The notes: generated by a model from the letters alone, not told the origin. DNA of 8,184 nucleotides from Spirochaetia bacterium (GCA_026002265.1 BOBG01000090.1:1-8184), one strand, 5' to 3'; counted from the first letter of the stretch, positions 1 to 6,607 are shown. Numbers and translations: made by a program.

Positions 1-797
1 GCATACTTTTAGCTACAACTTTTTCTCTTATTGGAAATATAAATAAATACATCAACAGGGTAGCGGGTATTATCGTTGCAGCAATGGGTATAAATATTTT
101 TTTCAATATTTCTACTAAAATTAAGAATATTGGGACACAAAAAAAAGAGGAAGAACAAGCAGATGTCTGCGTAGGCTGCGAAACTGTTTACGATAAACGT
201 TATAAAACTAAAAAAAGTCCTAAGGGTTTAGTTGGCGCTTTTCTTGTCGGCGCAGCTTTTGCCGTAGGTTGGACACCCTGTGTGGGTCCGGTACTGGGAA
301 GCATTCTTTTTCTTGCAGGTCAGAGTGGAAGTTTCTTTAATGCAATTATCTATCTACTTGTGTATTCCTTGGGGCTAGGATTACCATTTCTTTGTATGGC
401 GATATTTTTTGAGAAAGCTTTTGATTACATCGCAAAAACTATGAAATATAAAAACGTGATACAAAAAATAAGTGGTATTCTTCTTGTAGGTATTGGAAGC
501 CTTATTTACTTCGGACAATTTCAGAAATTAAACATTGCTATTCAGAAATGGCAGTATAATTATATTGATTGGGTGTCGGCCGGCGGGCTTGCAGTGCGAT
601 TGCTTCCTGCCGGTATTGCAATGTTTATAGTGTTCTTTCTGGTAGGTATTCGTCTTCTACACAAGAAACCTGTTTTTTGTATGAAGATTACTATACCTAC
701 TGTAATTCTTATCTGTGCCGCATTACTTCAAACAGTAGGTATCATTGATAGTGCAGGTATGCTTTCGCGTTGGTTTCTTTCTTTACAGAATTTGTAA
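1..797 (+). CDS. ccdA: CcdA/DsbD-family membrane thiol-disulfide transporter (5'-truncated)
   Basis: CcdA-type proteins pass electrons from cytoplasmic thioredoxin across the membrane to extracytoplasmic thiol proteins. The frame is already open at base 3, so the start lies outside the window; the ATG at 84 falls inside a membrane segment and is not the start. 264 residues are visible. Numbered from the first full codon, a membrane segment (about 20-36) leads to a hydrophilic, lysine/glutamate-rich linker (about 38-74) holding a CVGC pair (C56, C59). The second half-repeat follows, with the family motif GWTPCVGPVL (C93) and several hydrophobic segments. C93 matches one of the two redox cysteines of the family; its partner would be in the missing N-terminal half. 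The linker and its CxxC are longer than in small CcdA proteins. The tlpA-like gene follows after 32 nt, which supports a shared thiol-redox role, possibly in cytochrome c maturation or protein reduction. Confidence 0.88.
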   Translation, partial: ILLATTFSLIGNINKYINRVAGIIVAAMGINIFFNISTKIKNIGTQKKEEEQADVCVGCETVYDKRYKTKKSPKGLVGAFLVGAAFAVGWTPCVGPVLGSILFLAGQSGSFFNAIIYLLVYSLGLGLPFLCMAIFFEKAFDYIAKTMKYKNVIQKISGILLVGIGSLIYFGQFQKLNIAIQKWQYNYIDWVSAGGLAVRLLPAGIAMFIVFFLVGIRLLHKKPVFCMKITIPTVILICAALLQTVGIIDSAGMLSRWFLSLQNL

Positions 798-814
798 AGT
801 TAATATTTTTTTAT

Positions 815-822
815 AGGGAGGA
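815..822 (+). promoter_or_regulatory. Ribosome binding site of the tlpA-like gene
   Basis: AGGGAGGA lies 8 nt (counted from GGAGG) before the ATG at 830. It decides between this start and an in-frame ATG at 770 that lies inside the end of ccdA and has no such site. Confidence 0.8.
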
Positions 823-829
823 ATTTTTT

Positions 830-1402
830 ATGAGCAAAAAAGTTTTAGTTTATGGTTTTATTACATTTGTTTGTCTTCAATTAGTAAGTCTTGAATCAGT
901 TATGGCACAATCTTTAGATTCAACTATTCCAAAAGTTGTAATAGCCGCGTTTCAAAAAGCAGGTATTTCAGTTTTCAAAAATAGCGAGGAAGCTATCGAC
1001 TTTAACGTTCCTTTACTTTCAGGCGGCACACAACAACTCAGCGACTTATATGGGAAGGTAGTGATATTTAATATATGGGCAACGTGGTGTCCTCCATGTA
1101 GAGCAGAAATGCCATCGATGGAGGCGCTGTATAAAAAGTTCAAAAATAAAGGTCTGGAGATTCTTGCTGTTGACGGTGGAGAATCAGAGCGAGATGTAGC
1201 AAGATTCATCAATACAAATGGATTTACTTTTCCAATCGGACTTGATATTTCCGACAAGATTACCGAACCTTATGGAACAGGTTACATACCAACCAGCTAT
1301 ATTCTTGATAGGCAAGGGAGAATTATTTCTCAAATTGTAGGCGGCAGAAGATGGGATACCGAAAATGTCTACAAAGCATTTGAGATATTGTTAGAACAAT
1401 GA
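830..1402 (+). CDS. TlpA/ResA-like secreted thioredoxin-fold protein
   Basis: A 190-residue thiol-disulfide oxidoreductase that probably acts outside the cytoplasmic membrane, reduced by the CcdA protein encoded just upstream. Residues 1-26 form a signal peptide: basic MSKK, a hydrophobic core, then VMAQ with a likely cut after A26. There is no lipobox-type cysteine at the cut. The thioredoxin fold runs from about residue 55 to the end. The active site WCPPC (86-90) sits in NIWATWCPPCRAEMP, and a cis-proline candidate is P154 in GYIPTSY. Both are typical of the TlpA/ResA/AhpC-TSA group, as is the length. WCPPC is often, not always, found in TlpA and ResA types that reduce apocytochrome c or other disulfides; the substrate cannot be told from sequence. 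The gene is very AT-rich (15 G+C in the 60 bases from 841), unlike the genes to its right. Confidence 0.88.
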   Translation: MSKKVLVYGFITFVCLQLVSLESVMAQSLDSTIPKVVIAAFQKAGISVFKNSEEAIDFNVPLLSGGTQQLSDLYGKVVIFNIWATWCPPCRAEMPSMEALYKKFKNKGLEILAVDGGESERDVARFINTNGFTFPIGLDISDKITEPYGTGYIPTSYILDRQGRIISQIVGGRRWDTENVYKAFEILLEQ

Positions 1403-1669
1403 AAAGCGAAGGTTTTGCGGGGGAAGCGTAAGAGGCTGCATAGCATCTGTGTTGCGAATATGTCCCCCTACTTAGCCCTATTAAATTATTCTCATTTTTT
1501 CTATAGCATCGCTTTTATCTGCTTCAGTGCTAGTTTTTGTGCCAAGCGAAAGATTGCAATTCTTAGCAGTGTGTTTTCACGTTTTTAGAGTTTTCGGCTT
1601 TGGAAAATATTGAAGCGAGTGAGTCTGAGATTCAAAACCGGGTCTAAAAAATCCAAACCGACTAAAGAA
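1403..1669. other. Intergenic gap between convergent genes, no gene recognised
   Basis: This 267-nt stretch separates the 3' ends of the tlpA-like gene and the aldo/keto reductase. It is AT-rich apart from a GC-rich hairpin candidate near its left end. All frames contain stops; the longest open piece (about 1482-1613, + strand) has no start codon or ribosome binding site and reads as a hydrophobic string with no recognised family. No hairpin followed at once by a T-run was found for either convergent gene. Its texture could be a decayed gene end or a dispersed intergenic repeat, but this window holds only one copy. Confidence 0.5.
1419..1468 (+). other. Possible RNA hairpin after the tlpA-like gene
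   Basis: GGGGGA (1419-1424) is fully complementary to TCCCCC (1463-1468). Inside it CGTAA (1427-1431) pairs with TTGCG (1452-1456) with one wobble. It begins 17 nt after the tlpA stop. The first T-run comes only about 27 nt later (near 1495), so it is not a standard intrinsic terminator. It may protect or end the transcript, or be part of a repeat element. Confidence 0.35.
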
Positions 1670-2677
1670 CTAAAAAATAAATGATTTATAATCTTCCAAA
1701 TTCTTTTTTAATAAAACCGGTATATCAAGACCGTATGGACAACGCTTTTTACACGCGCCGCAGTTTTGGCATTTTTCAATTTTAAACATCTCAGCCTGCC
1801 ATTCCGGTGTAAGCCATTGTGCCGGCGGCATACGCCGCAAAAGCAGTGACATCCGGGCGCAGTTAAAGATGCGGATATCGGCCGGACATGGCGCACAATA
1901 GCCGCAACTCCGGCAAAAAGTGCCGTATAATTCACTACGATCATCTGCAATACGTTTTTTTTGTGTATCATCTGGACCAGATTCATGCTTAATTGCATTA
2001 AGCATTTGTGATAATTCATCCATTGTTTGAATACCCCAAATCGGCACAACATTAGTATATTGATTCATAAATGACACACTTGTGTTAATATCATTTAAAA
2101 GTCCGCCGCACAATGCTTTCATTGCGATAAAACCAATATTTTTTTCACCGCATAACTTCACGAGTTCGAGTTCTTTTTCATCAGAAAGATAACTAAATGG
2201 ATATTGCAATGTATCAAAAAGTCCGCTTTGAACAGCATCTCGCGCCACAGCAATACGATGGTTGGTAATTCCGATAAAACGGATTTTACCAGCCCTTTTT
2301 GCCTCAAGTGCAGCTTCATATAATCCGGAGCCATCGTCCGGTTGCGGATAATGTTCCGGATTATGGAATTGATAAACATCAATATGATCTGTCTTTAAAA
2401 GTTTTAAACTTGTTTCTAGATCGCGTTTTAACGTTTCACCGGTTGCCGCAGTTGTTTTAGTAGCAAGCACAAAATGAGATCGCTCGTGAGATAATGCACG
2501 TCCGATTTTTTCCTCACTATCACTGTAGGCCCGTGCTGTATCAAAAAAATTAATTCCCGCGTCAAAAGCACTCTGGAGTATAGGAATCGCATCTTCCATA
2601 GAACGCCGTTGCACTGGCAGCGCTCCGAACCCATTTTTATTGACCGTAAAACCGGTTCGTCCTAATACTGTTGTCAT
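1670..2677 (-). CDS. Aldo/keto reductase with C-terminal 2x[4Fe-4S] ferredoxin-like domain
   Basis: A 335-residue cytoplasmic oxidoreductase of the aldo/keto reductase superfamily, in the branch that carries a C-terminal iron-sulfur domain. The barrel occupies roughly residues 1-245. The expected catalytic tetrad is visible: D46 and Y51 in FFDTARAY, K74 in LATKT, H105 in QFHNPE. The C-terminal domain has two clusters of cysteines: C255, C258, C261, C264 followed by proline (CRSCGYCAPCP), and C303, C306, C309, C313 followed by proline (CQNCGACKKRCP), each suited to a [4Fe-4S] cluster. Substrate and electron partner are unknown; such proteins may link NAD(P)H, ferredoxin and a carbonyl substrate. 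It is the last gene of the rnfG-rnfE operon, 14 nt after rnfE. The frame stays open upstream to 2908, but that extension overlaps rnfE and lacks family similarity. The ATG at 2677 is preferred over that at 2683 because of ribosome binding site spacing. Confidence 0.9.
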   Translation of the reverse strand: MTTVLGRTGFTVNKNGFGALPVQRRSMEDAIPILQSAFDAGINFFDTARAYSDSEEKIGRALSHERSHFVLATKTTAATGETLKRDLETSLKLLKTDHIDVYQFHNPEHYPQPDDGSGLYEAALEAKRAGKIRFIGITNHRIAVARDAVQSGLFDTLQYPFSYLSDEKELELVKLCGEKNIGFIAMKALCGGLLNDINTSVSFMNQYTNVVPIWGIQTMDELSQMLNAIKHESGPDDTQKKRIADDRSELYGTFCRSCGYCAPCPADIRIFNCARMSLLLRRMPPAQWLTPEWQAEMFKIEKCQNCGACKKRCPYGLDIPVLLKKNLEDYKSFIF

Positions 2678-2685
2678 AAGCATTT

Positions 2686-2690
2686 CTTCC
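2686..2690 (-). promoter_or_regulatory. Ribosome binding site of the aldo/keto reductase gene
   Basis: On the - strand GGAAG lies 8 nt before the ATG at 2677 but only 2 nt before the in-frame ATG at 2683, so the downstream ATG is the better start. It begins one base after the rnfE stop codon, which allows translational coupling. Confidence 0.6.
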
Positions 2691-2691
2691 T

Positions 2692-3324
2692 TTATGCACA
2701 ATGAGTTGATGATACCGGATCCGGTTGATTTTTCATTTGTTTTTTTATCAAAAGATTTAAACTGATAAATAATGCAAATACAAAAAATCCGCCCGGAGGC
2801 AGTACAAAAAATAAAATCGGCTGGTACGAATCCGGTAGAATTGGTAAACCTAAAATGCTGCCGCTGCCCAATAATTCCCGTACCACCGCAATTCCGGCGA
2901 GTACCCATGTGTAGCCCATGCCCATGCCGGCTGCATCAAACACACAGTCAATAACCGGCTGTTTTGATGCAAATCCCTCGACTCTGCCCATAATGATGCA
3001 ATTTACAACAATTAATGGAATAAAAACACCCATTGCACTTGAAAGATCCGGAAACCATGCCTTTAGTACATAATCAATTACCGTGGTAAAAGCCGCAATA
3101 ACAATAATAAAAATGGGAATCCGGATTGAATTAGGAATTAATTTCCGGAATAAACTAATCACAACTTCCGACATTATCAACACAAAGGTCATGGAAAGTC
3201 CCATGCCGATGCCATTTACGACGGCAGTTGTGACGGCCAGCGAGGAACAGAGTCCAATCATCAGTACGAGGAGAGGATTTTCCCGTATTAAACCGTTGGT
3301 AAAAAGTTTTAATAAACGATTCAT
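2692..3324 (-). CDS. rnfE: Rnf electron-transport complex subunit E
   Basis: RnfE is an integral membrane subunit of the Rnf complex, which couples electron flow between ferredoxin and NAD+ to ion movement across the membrane. The 210-residue protein is almost wholly hydrophobic with about six membrane segments. Family landmarks are the N-terminal FTNGLIRENPLLVLMIGLC, then AVTTAVVNGIGMGL, and FIPLIVVNCIIMGRVEGFA. C26 (in GLCSSLAVT) and C109 (in VNCIIMGR) match the cysteine pair that holds an intramembrane Fe-S cluster together with the paired subunit (RnfA, or NqrE in the Nqr complex). NqrD is the close alternative, but with RnfG-like and ferredoxin-type neighbours RnfE is preferred. The start is 2 nt after the upstream zinc-ribbon gene's stop, and its ribosome binding site (GGAA) lies inside that gene's last codons. 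No rnfA, which normally follows, is found here. Confidence 0.92.
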   Translation of the reverse strand: MNRLLKLFTNGLIRENPLLVLMIGLCSSLAVTTAVVNGIGMGLSMTFVLIMSEVVISLFRKLIPNSIRIPIFIIVIAAFTTVIDYVLKAWFPDLSSAMGVFIPLIVVNCIIMGRVEGFASKQPVIDCVFDAAGMGMGYTWVLAGIAVVRELLGSGSILGLPILPDSYQPILFFVLPPGGFFVFALFISLNLLIKKQMKNQPDPVSSTHCA

Positions 3325-3326
3325 GG

Positions 3327-4640
3327 TTAATTCCTTTTATTTTCCTGTACCTGCTGAATTTTTTGTGTTTTTTCAGTTTGACTATATAAAAAGGTATCTT
3401 TTTTACCGGTAAGTTTGAACGATCCCTGGCGTATGTATGCAGCCGCATAAGCTTGCAGTTTAGCGGTTTTCATCTGCGACCACATAATTCCCAAAACAAT
3501 TCCCGCGATAAGTGCGGAAATAGCCGCGCAAATTCCAAATGCTGCCAAAGGATTTTCAAGAGAATTTTGCATTAAAAGAAAAATAACAGCAGCGGCAATA
3601 CCGGTTAATCCCCCGAATATTCCGGTAAAAAATCCAAAAGCTTTAGCTTTAGAAACCGGCAGATTCCCGATAAATTTTCCTGTTTGTCCATTCATAGCAA
3701 AGCTGTACATAGTTCCTTTATATTTTGTATTAAGCATCCACACTGGCAAAAGCGCATACCGGACCACAGCGTCAGACAGTTGAACACTGGAATTTTCCGG
3801 TGTAACTGAAGTATAACCGGTTACGGTATCTCCCAGCGTTTTTTCGGTACTCCGTTTAATCCGGACATTTGCCCGATCTTTACTTTTTGCCGCGTCAACA
3901 TCATATTTTTCAGCCATATAGCCTAACAAATAAGCGCTCTGAAAATCCGTAGAATCCCGATATTCAAAAGGTTCTATTGCCTCCATAAGCGCATCATCCA
4001 TCTGTTCAGAACCATCGACCGGCACCCGTTCAAAGGCAAGATCTCCTTCCCGGTACACAGAATAAAAATCCTTTTTTGTGTAATTAAAATTATTGTCGCT
4101 CCATGTTTTGATTTTTATCGCCCGGTAATGAATATTTGCATGAGCTTTACAATCAAAAAGCCAAAAAGGAACATAGACACCAGTAATGGAATCGATCCGG
4201 TTTTGCGTTTTAAATAACGACGGTAAAAGGGGTTTTCCTCGAAGGTGATCATCCAAAGCACTTTTCGCTTTTTCCTTATCAAGTTTAAAAGGAATCATAC
4301 AATCCGGTTTGAGTGCCCCGGAAAGTTTGCCGGTTATCACCACCGGCGTGTTGCAATAGGGGCAGGCAGTCGCGGAAGTGGTTGGAGCCGCTATAATCTG
4401 CGCGCCACACGACGTACAATTCATCGTGGCAAGATTTGCATCCTGCCATTGATCCCCTTTATCCAATTCCGACCATTTCAAATTGTCGGCCGGTACGTTG
4501 GATAGCTCTTCGTTATACTGTTTTAAAACATCCGGCTCAAAACTCGTTCCGCAATAATCGCAGACAAGTTTTTGAGAACCGCTGGAAAATTTAACGGATC
4601 CCCCGCAATTAGGGCATTTATATTCCATTACATCGTTCAT
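3327..4640 (-). CDS. Zinc-ribbon membrane protein (TFIIB-type ribbon, YdjG-like)
   Basis: A 437-residue protein with two N-terminal zinc ribbons and two membrane segments near its C-terminus. Ribbon 1 uses C9, C12, C27, C30 (YKCPNCGG...LVCDYCG); ribbon 2 uses C75, C78, C93, C96 (MNCTSCGA...ACPYCN). A soluble region of about 230 residues follows, containing VYVPFWLFDCKAHANI and LPVWMLNTKY, phrases typical of the TFIIB-type zinc-ribbon family. Hydrophobic segments at about 334-357 and 365-387 form a hairpin, followed by a basic, glutamine-rich tail. The function is unknown. In Bacillus, from memory, a similar protein (YdjG) is encoded beside the SPFH protein YdjI and PspA and acts in membrane stress; here the SPFH gene is directly upstream with 6 nt between. 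The ATG at 4640 has AGG 5 nt before it; a second ATG at 4628 lacks a site. A transcription role is unlikely because of the membrane hairpin. Confidence 0.82.
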   Translation of the reverse strand: MNDVMEYKCPNCGGSVKFSSGSQKLVCDYCGTSFEPDVLKQYNEELSNVPADNLKWSELDKGDQWQDANLATMNCTSCGAQIIAAPTTSATACPYCNTPVVITGKLSGALKPDCMIPFKLDKEKAKSALDDHLRGKPLLPSLFKTQNRIDSITGVYVPFWLFDCKAHANIHYRAIKIKTWSDNNFNYTKKDFYSVYREGDLAFERVPVDGSEQMDDALMEAIEPFEYRDSTDFQSAYLLGYMAEKYDVDAAKSKDRANVRIKRSTEKTLGDTVTGYTSVTPENSSVQLSDAVVRYALLPVWMLNTKYKGTMYSFAMNGQTGKFIGNLPVSKAKAFGFFTGIFGGLTGIAAAVIFLLMQNSLENPLAAFGICAAISALIAGIVLGIMWSQMKTAKLQAYAAAYIRQGSFKLTGKKDTFLYSQTEKTQKIQQVQENKRN

Positions 4641-4646
4641 AAAAAC

Positions 4647-6017
4647 CTACTTTTTGATGTCGTTTTCGTCAAACACGTCCCCACATTCCGGGCAGAATTT
4701 GGGAGGTTTTGCCGGATCCGGCGGCTCCCAGCCGCATTTGTCGCATCGATAGGACGGGGTTCCGGCCGGTTTCGGCTTTCCGCAGTTGGCGCAGAATTTT
4801 CCGCCGTTGACCGTACCGCAACCGCATTTCCAGCCAGAGCTTGATTCCGGTTTTGCCTTGCCACAGTCGATGCAGAATTTTCCGGTATTCCCGTCACGTC
4901 CGCAGGAACATTTCCAGCCGCCCGCAGGTTTTTGCGCGGTATTTCCAGCCGGAGCCTGATTCCGGTTTTGTTGTTGACCCATTGCGAAGAGGTTTTGCGC
5001 GTTCATTCCCCCGGATTGGCTGGCCATGTTCATTCCCATAAACCCGGTCATTGCACCGCCCTTATTTTCAGCCGCTGAACGCATCGCATCACTCTGCGCG
5101 CCCACCAACGTTGCAGCCGCCATAGTTGGGTCGCGCATCACCGCGGTCCGCTGGAGCTGCTTGATCATGTCCTCGTCCTCTTTGGACGCAGTGACCGAAT
5201 TAATGCCGAAAGACGCAATGCTAATACCCCGCAGCCGCATCCATTTATCGGACAGGATTACATTTAAGGCATCAGATAATTCAGTTGCGTGACCGGGAAG
5301 CGCGCTGTAGCGGATTCCCAGTTCAGATATTTTTGCAAAGGCAGGCTGAAGCGCGGTGAGCAGTTCACTCTTGAGCATAGAGTCAATTTTTTCCCGGTTA
5401 TAGCTATCCGTAACATTTCCGGCAACATTTTTGTAAAATAACATGGGATCAACAATTTTATAGGAATATTCACCGTTGCACCGGATAGAAATATCAATAT
5501 CAAGACCAATATTCTGATCAACCACCCGGAATGGCACCGGATTCACAGTTCCGTACTTGTTTCCAACAATTTCTTTTATGTTAAAAAAATAAACCCGCTG
5601 ATCGTGGCCTGTATCCCCGCCGAATCCGATCCGTTTTCCAATGGTTTTAAATGTTTCCAAAATATTCTTGCCGAGGCTGCCGTAAAAAATACTCGGTTCA
5701 GAAGAAATATCAAAGGTAAAAGCCCCCGGCATGGCACAAAATTCAACCACATCTCCTTGGTCCACAATAATCATCGCCTGGCCATCGTTGACCGAAATGA
5801 TGGATCCGTTGCTGATAATATTTTCTTCGCCCTTGGTATTTACACTCCGGCCTTTTTGGGAGATACGCTTTTGGCCTTTTGCCATAAGGATAGTGTCTGA
5901 AAGAGAATCGCAGTAGAAAAAATCCCGCCACGTATCCGCCAAAACGCCGCCCGCTGCGCCCGATACCGCGCCTACTATGCCGCCCGCTGCGTTTAAAACT
6001 GTTTGTATAAGTCCCAT
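4647..6017 (-). CDS. SPFH-domain protein with three C-terminal zinc ribbons (YdjI/virion-core-like)
   Basis: A 456-residue protein of the SPFH family often labelled 'virion core protein'. Residues 5-27 are rich in glycine and alanine and may bind or enter the membrane, followed by the family signature DTWRDFFYCDSL (28-39). The SPFH-like region spans about 40-290. A methionine- and glycine-rich linker (about 320-350) leads to three zinc ribbons: C370, C372, C382, C385; C398, C400, C409, C412; and C425, C428, C442, C445. SPFH proteins form oligomeric scaffolds on membranes; the YdjI branch is linked to PspA-type envelope stress in Bacillus (recalled knowledge). Its place here, between rnfG and rnfE, is unusual. 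The start at 6017 follows a strong AGGAGG, 14 nt after the rnfG stop. The frame is open up to 6071 but that part overlaps rnfG. Its stop lies next to the ribosome binding site of the next gene. Confidence 0.86.
   Translation of the reverse strand: MGLIQTVLNAAGGIVGAVSGAAGGVLADTWRDFFYCDSLSDTILMAKGQKRISQKGRSVNTKGEENIISNGSIISVNDGQAMIIVDQGDVVEFCAMPGAFTFDISSEPSIFYGSLGKNILETFKTIGKRIGFGGDTGHDQRVYFFNIKEIVGNKYGTVNPVPFRVVDQNIGLDIDISIRCNGEYSYKIVDPMLFYKNVAGNVTDSYNREKIDSMLKSELLTALQPAFAKISELGIRYSALPGHATELSDALNVILSDKWMRLRGISIASFGINSVTASKEDEDMIKQLQRTAVMRDPTMAAATLVGAQSDAMRSAAENKGGAMTGFMGMNMASQSGGMNAQNLFAMGQQQNRNQAPAGNTAQKPAGGWKCSCGRDGNTGKFCIDCGKAKPESSSGWKCGCGTVNGGKFCANCGKPKPAGTPSYRCDKCGWEPPDPAKPPKFCPECGDVFDENDIKK
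4826..4970 (-). repeat. Pair of 30-nt direct repeats read in different frames
   Basis: Bases 4826-4855 and 4941-4970 agree at 28 of 30 positions. Their offset is 115 nt, not a multiple of three, so the same DNA encodes NRNQAPAGN (linker) in the upstream copy and KPESSSGWK (between zinc ribbons 1 and 2) in the other. Confidence 0.85.
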
Positions 6018-6022
6018 AAATT

Positions 6023-6028
6023 CCTCCT
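6023..6028 (-). promoter_or_regulatory. Strong ribosome binding site of the SPFH gene
   Basis: AGGAGG on the - strand, 5 nt before the ATG at 6017 and inside the 14-nt gap after the rnfG stop. It fixes the start and rules out the upstream in-frame ATG at 6071. It is the best ribosome binding site in the operon. Confidence 0.8.
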
Positions 6029-6031
6029 CAA

Positions 6032-6607
6032 TTATTGTCCGGAAAACCAATCTGAAGCCGCGACTGTGCAAATTTTAACGGCATTTGCTATTGCCCGGCT
6101 CGAAATAGTTGACGCGGTTACTGCTACGACATCATTTTTCACTTCAAAAGGATCCCAAGCCGATTTTCCGGAAAATTGTCCATAAAATGTTATTTTTTCC
6201 GGTTTATTTACAAAATAAGTCGGTGATGCTGCATTTGCCCCCAATCCAGGTGTGTCAGAATGTTCCAATATTTTTACCGCGCTGATGGTTGAGTCCGCAT
6301 TGACTCCGACCAAAAGTTTTAAAGGACCGCCGTAACTTGCGGTGCTTGCACTAATTGCCATGCCGATAACCGTTCCGGATTTTTTTACTGAATAGCTATC
6401 ACTCAAGGTGACGGCCGGATCCGGACTCGTGCCGCACCCAATGACCGGTTCAAAGGAATCTCCGGCCGGGAAAAGTTCTTGTAATGATGCCTTAAGATCC
6501 GCCTGCTGACGATCTTCGATGATCGTTTTTGTTCCGGTGTAAACAAATGCCAACAGGACGCAGGCGCCGGTCGCGTACAATGCCAGCGTCAACCCCAATT
6601 TAAACAT
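6032..6607 (-). CDS. rnfG: Rnf electron-transport complex subunit G (FMN-binding)
   Basis: RnfG is a single-span membrane protein whose outer domain carries an FMN bound covalently to threonine by the ApbE/Ftp flavin transferase. The 191-residue protein has an N-terminal membrane anchor (about 3-27) and an FMN-binding domain with family phrases KILEHSDTPGLGA (113-125) and VTASTISSRAIANAVK (163-178). The length fits RnfG/NqrC. T167 aligns with the flavin-accepting threonine, but the usual D-x-x-[ST]-G-A-T pattern is altered: V161 replaces the aspartate and the core reads TAST, not SGAT. Whether it is still flavinylated is open. It is the first gene of the operon, with no rnfC or rnfD before it, because nifS diverges immediately. 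An in-frame ATG at 6616 is possible but stands only 1 nt from the ribosome binding site. NqrC is the alternative family name. Confidence 0.88.
   Translation of the reverse strand: MFKLGLTLALYATGACVLLAFVYTGTKTIIEDRQQADLKASLQELFPAGDSFEPVIGCGTSPDPAVTLSDSYSVKKSGTVIGMAISASTASYGGPLKLLVGVNADSTISAVKILEHSDTPGLGANAASPTYFVNKPEKITFYGQFSGKSAWDPFEVKNDVVAVTASTISSRAIANAVKICTVAASDWFSGQ

Noticed and set aside
770..829. Start of the tlpA-like gene at 770
   Set aside because: It would overlap ccdA and put 20 residues before the signal peptide; 830 follows a strong ribosome binding site.
1620..1635. GAGTCTGAGATTC as terminator stem
   Set aside because: The near-palindrome has almost no loop, includes a mismatch or wobble, and no T-run follows on either strand.
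2678..2908. N-terminal extension of the aldo/keto reductase to an ATG at 2908
   Set aside because: It overlaps most of the 3' end of rnfE, lacks family similarity, and the ATG at 2677 has a well-spaced ribosome binding site.
4637..4897. 86-residue - strand reading frame over the zinc-ribbon coding region
   Set aside because: It is the shifted-frame reading of the SPFH gene; it looks orderly only because of the repeats beneath it.
4647..6017. Phage origin of the SPFH gene, as the label 'virion core protein' might suggest
   Set aside because: That name is a database label for a cellular SPFH family; no phage genes are nearby and the gene sits in a metabolic operon.
6018..6071. Start of the SPFH protein at 6071
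   Set aside because: The extension overlaps the end of rnfG, and AGGAGG sits 5 nt before the ATG at 6017.
2692..6607. Nqr (Na+-NADH:quinone) subunits C and D instead of RnfG and RnfE
   Set aside because: The families are homologous and cannot be fully separated by eye, but the absence of other nqr genes and the ferredoxin-type reductase favour Rnf.
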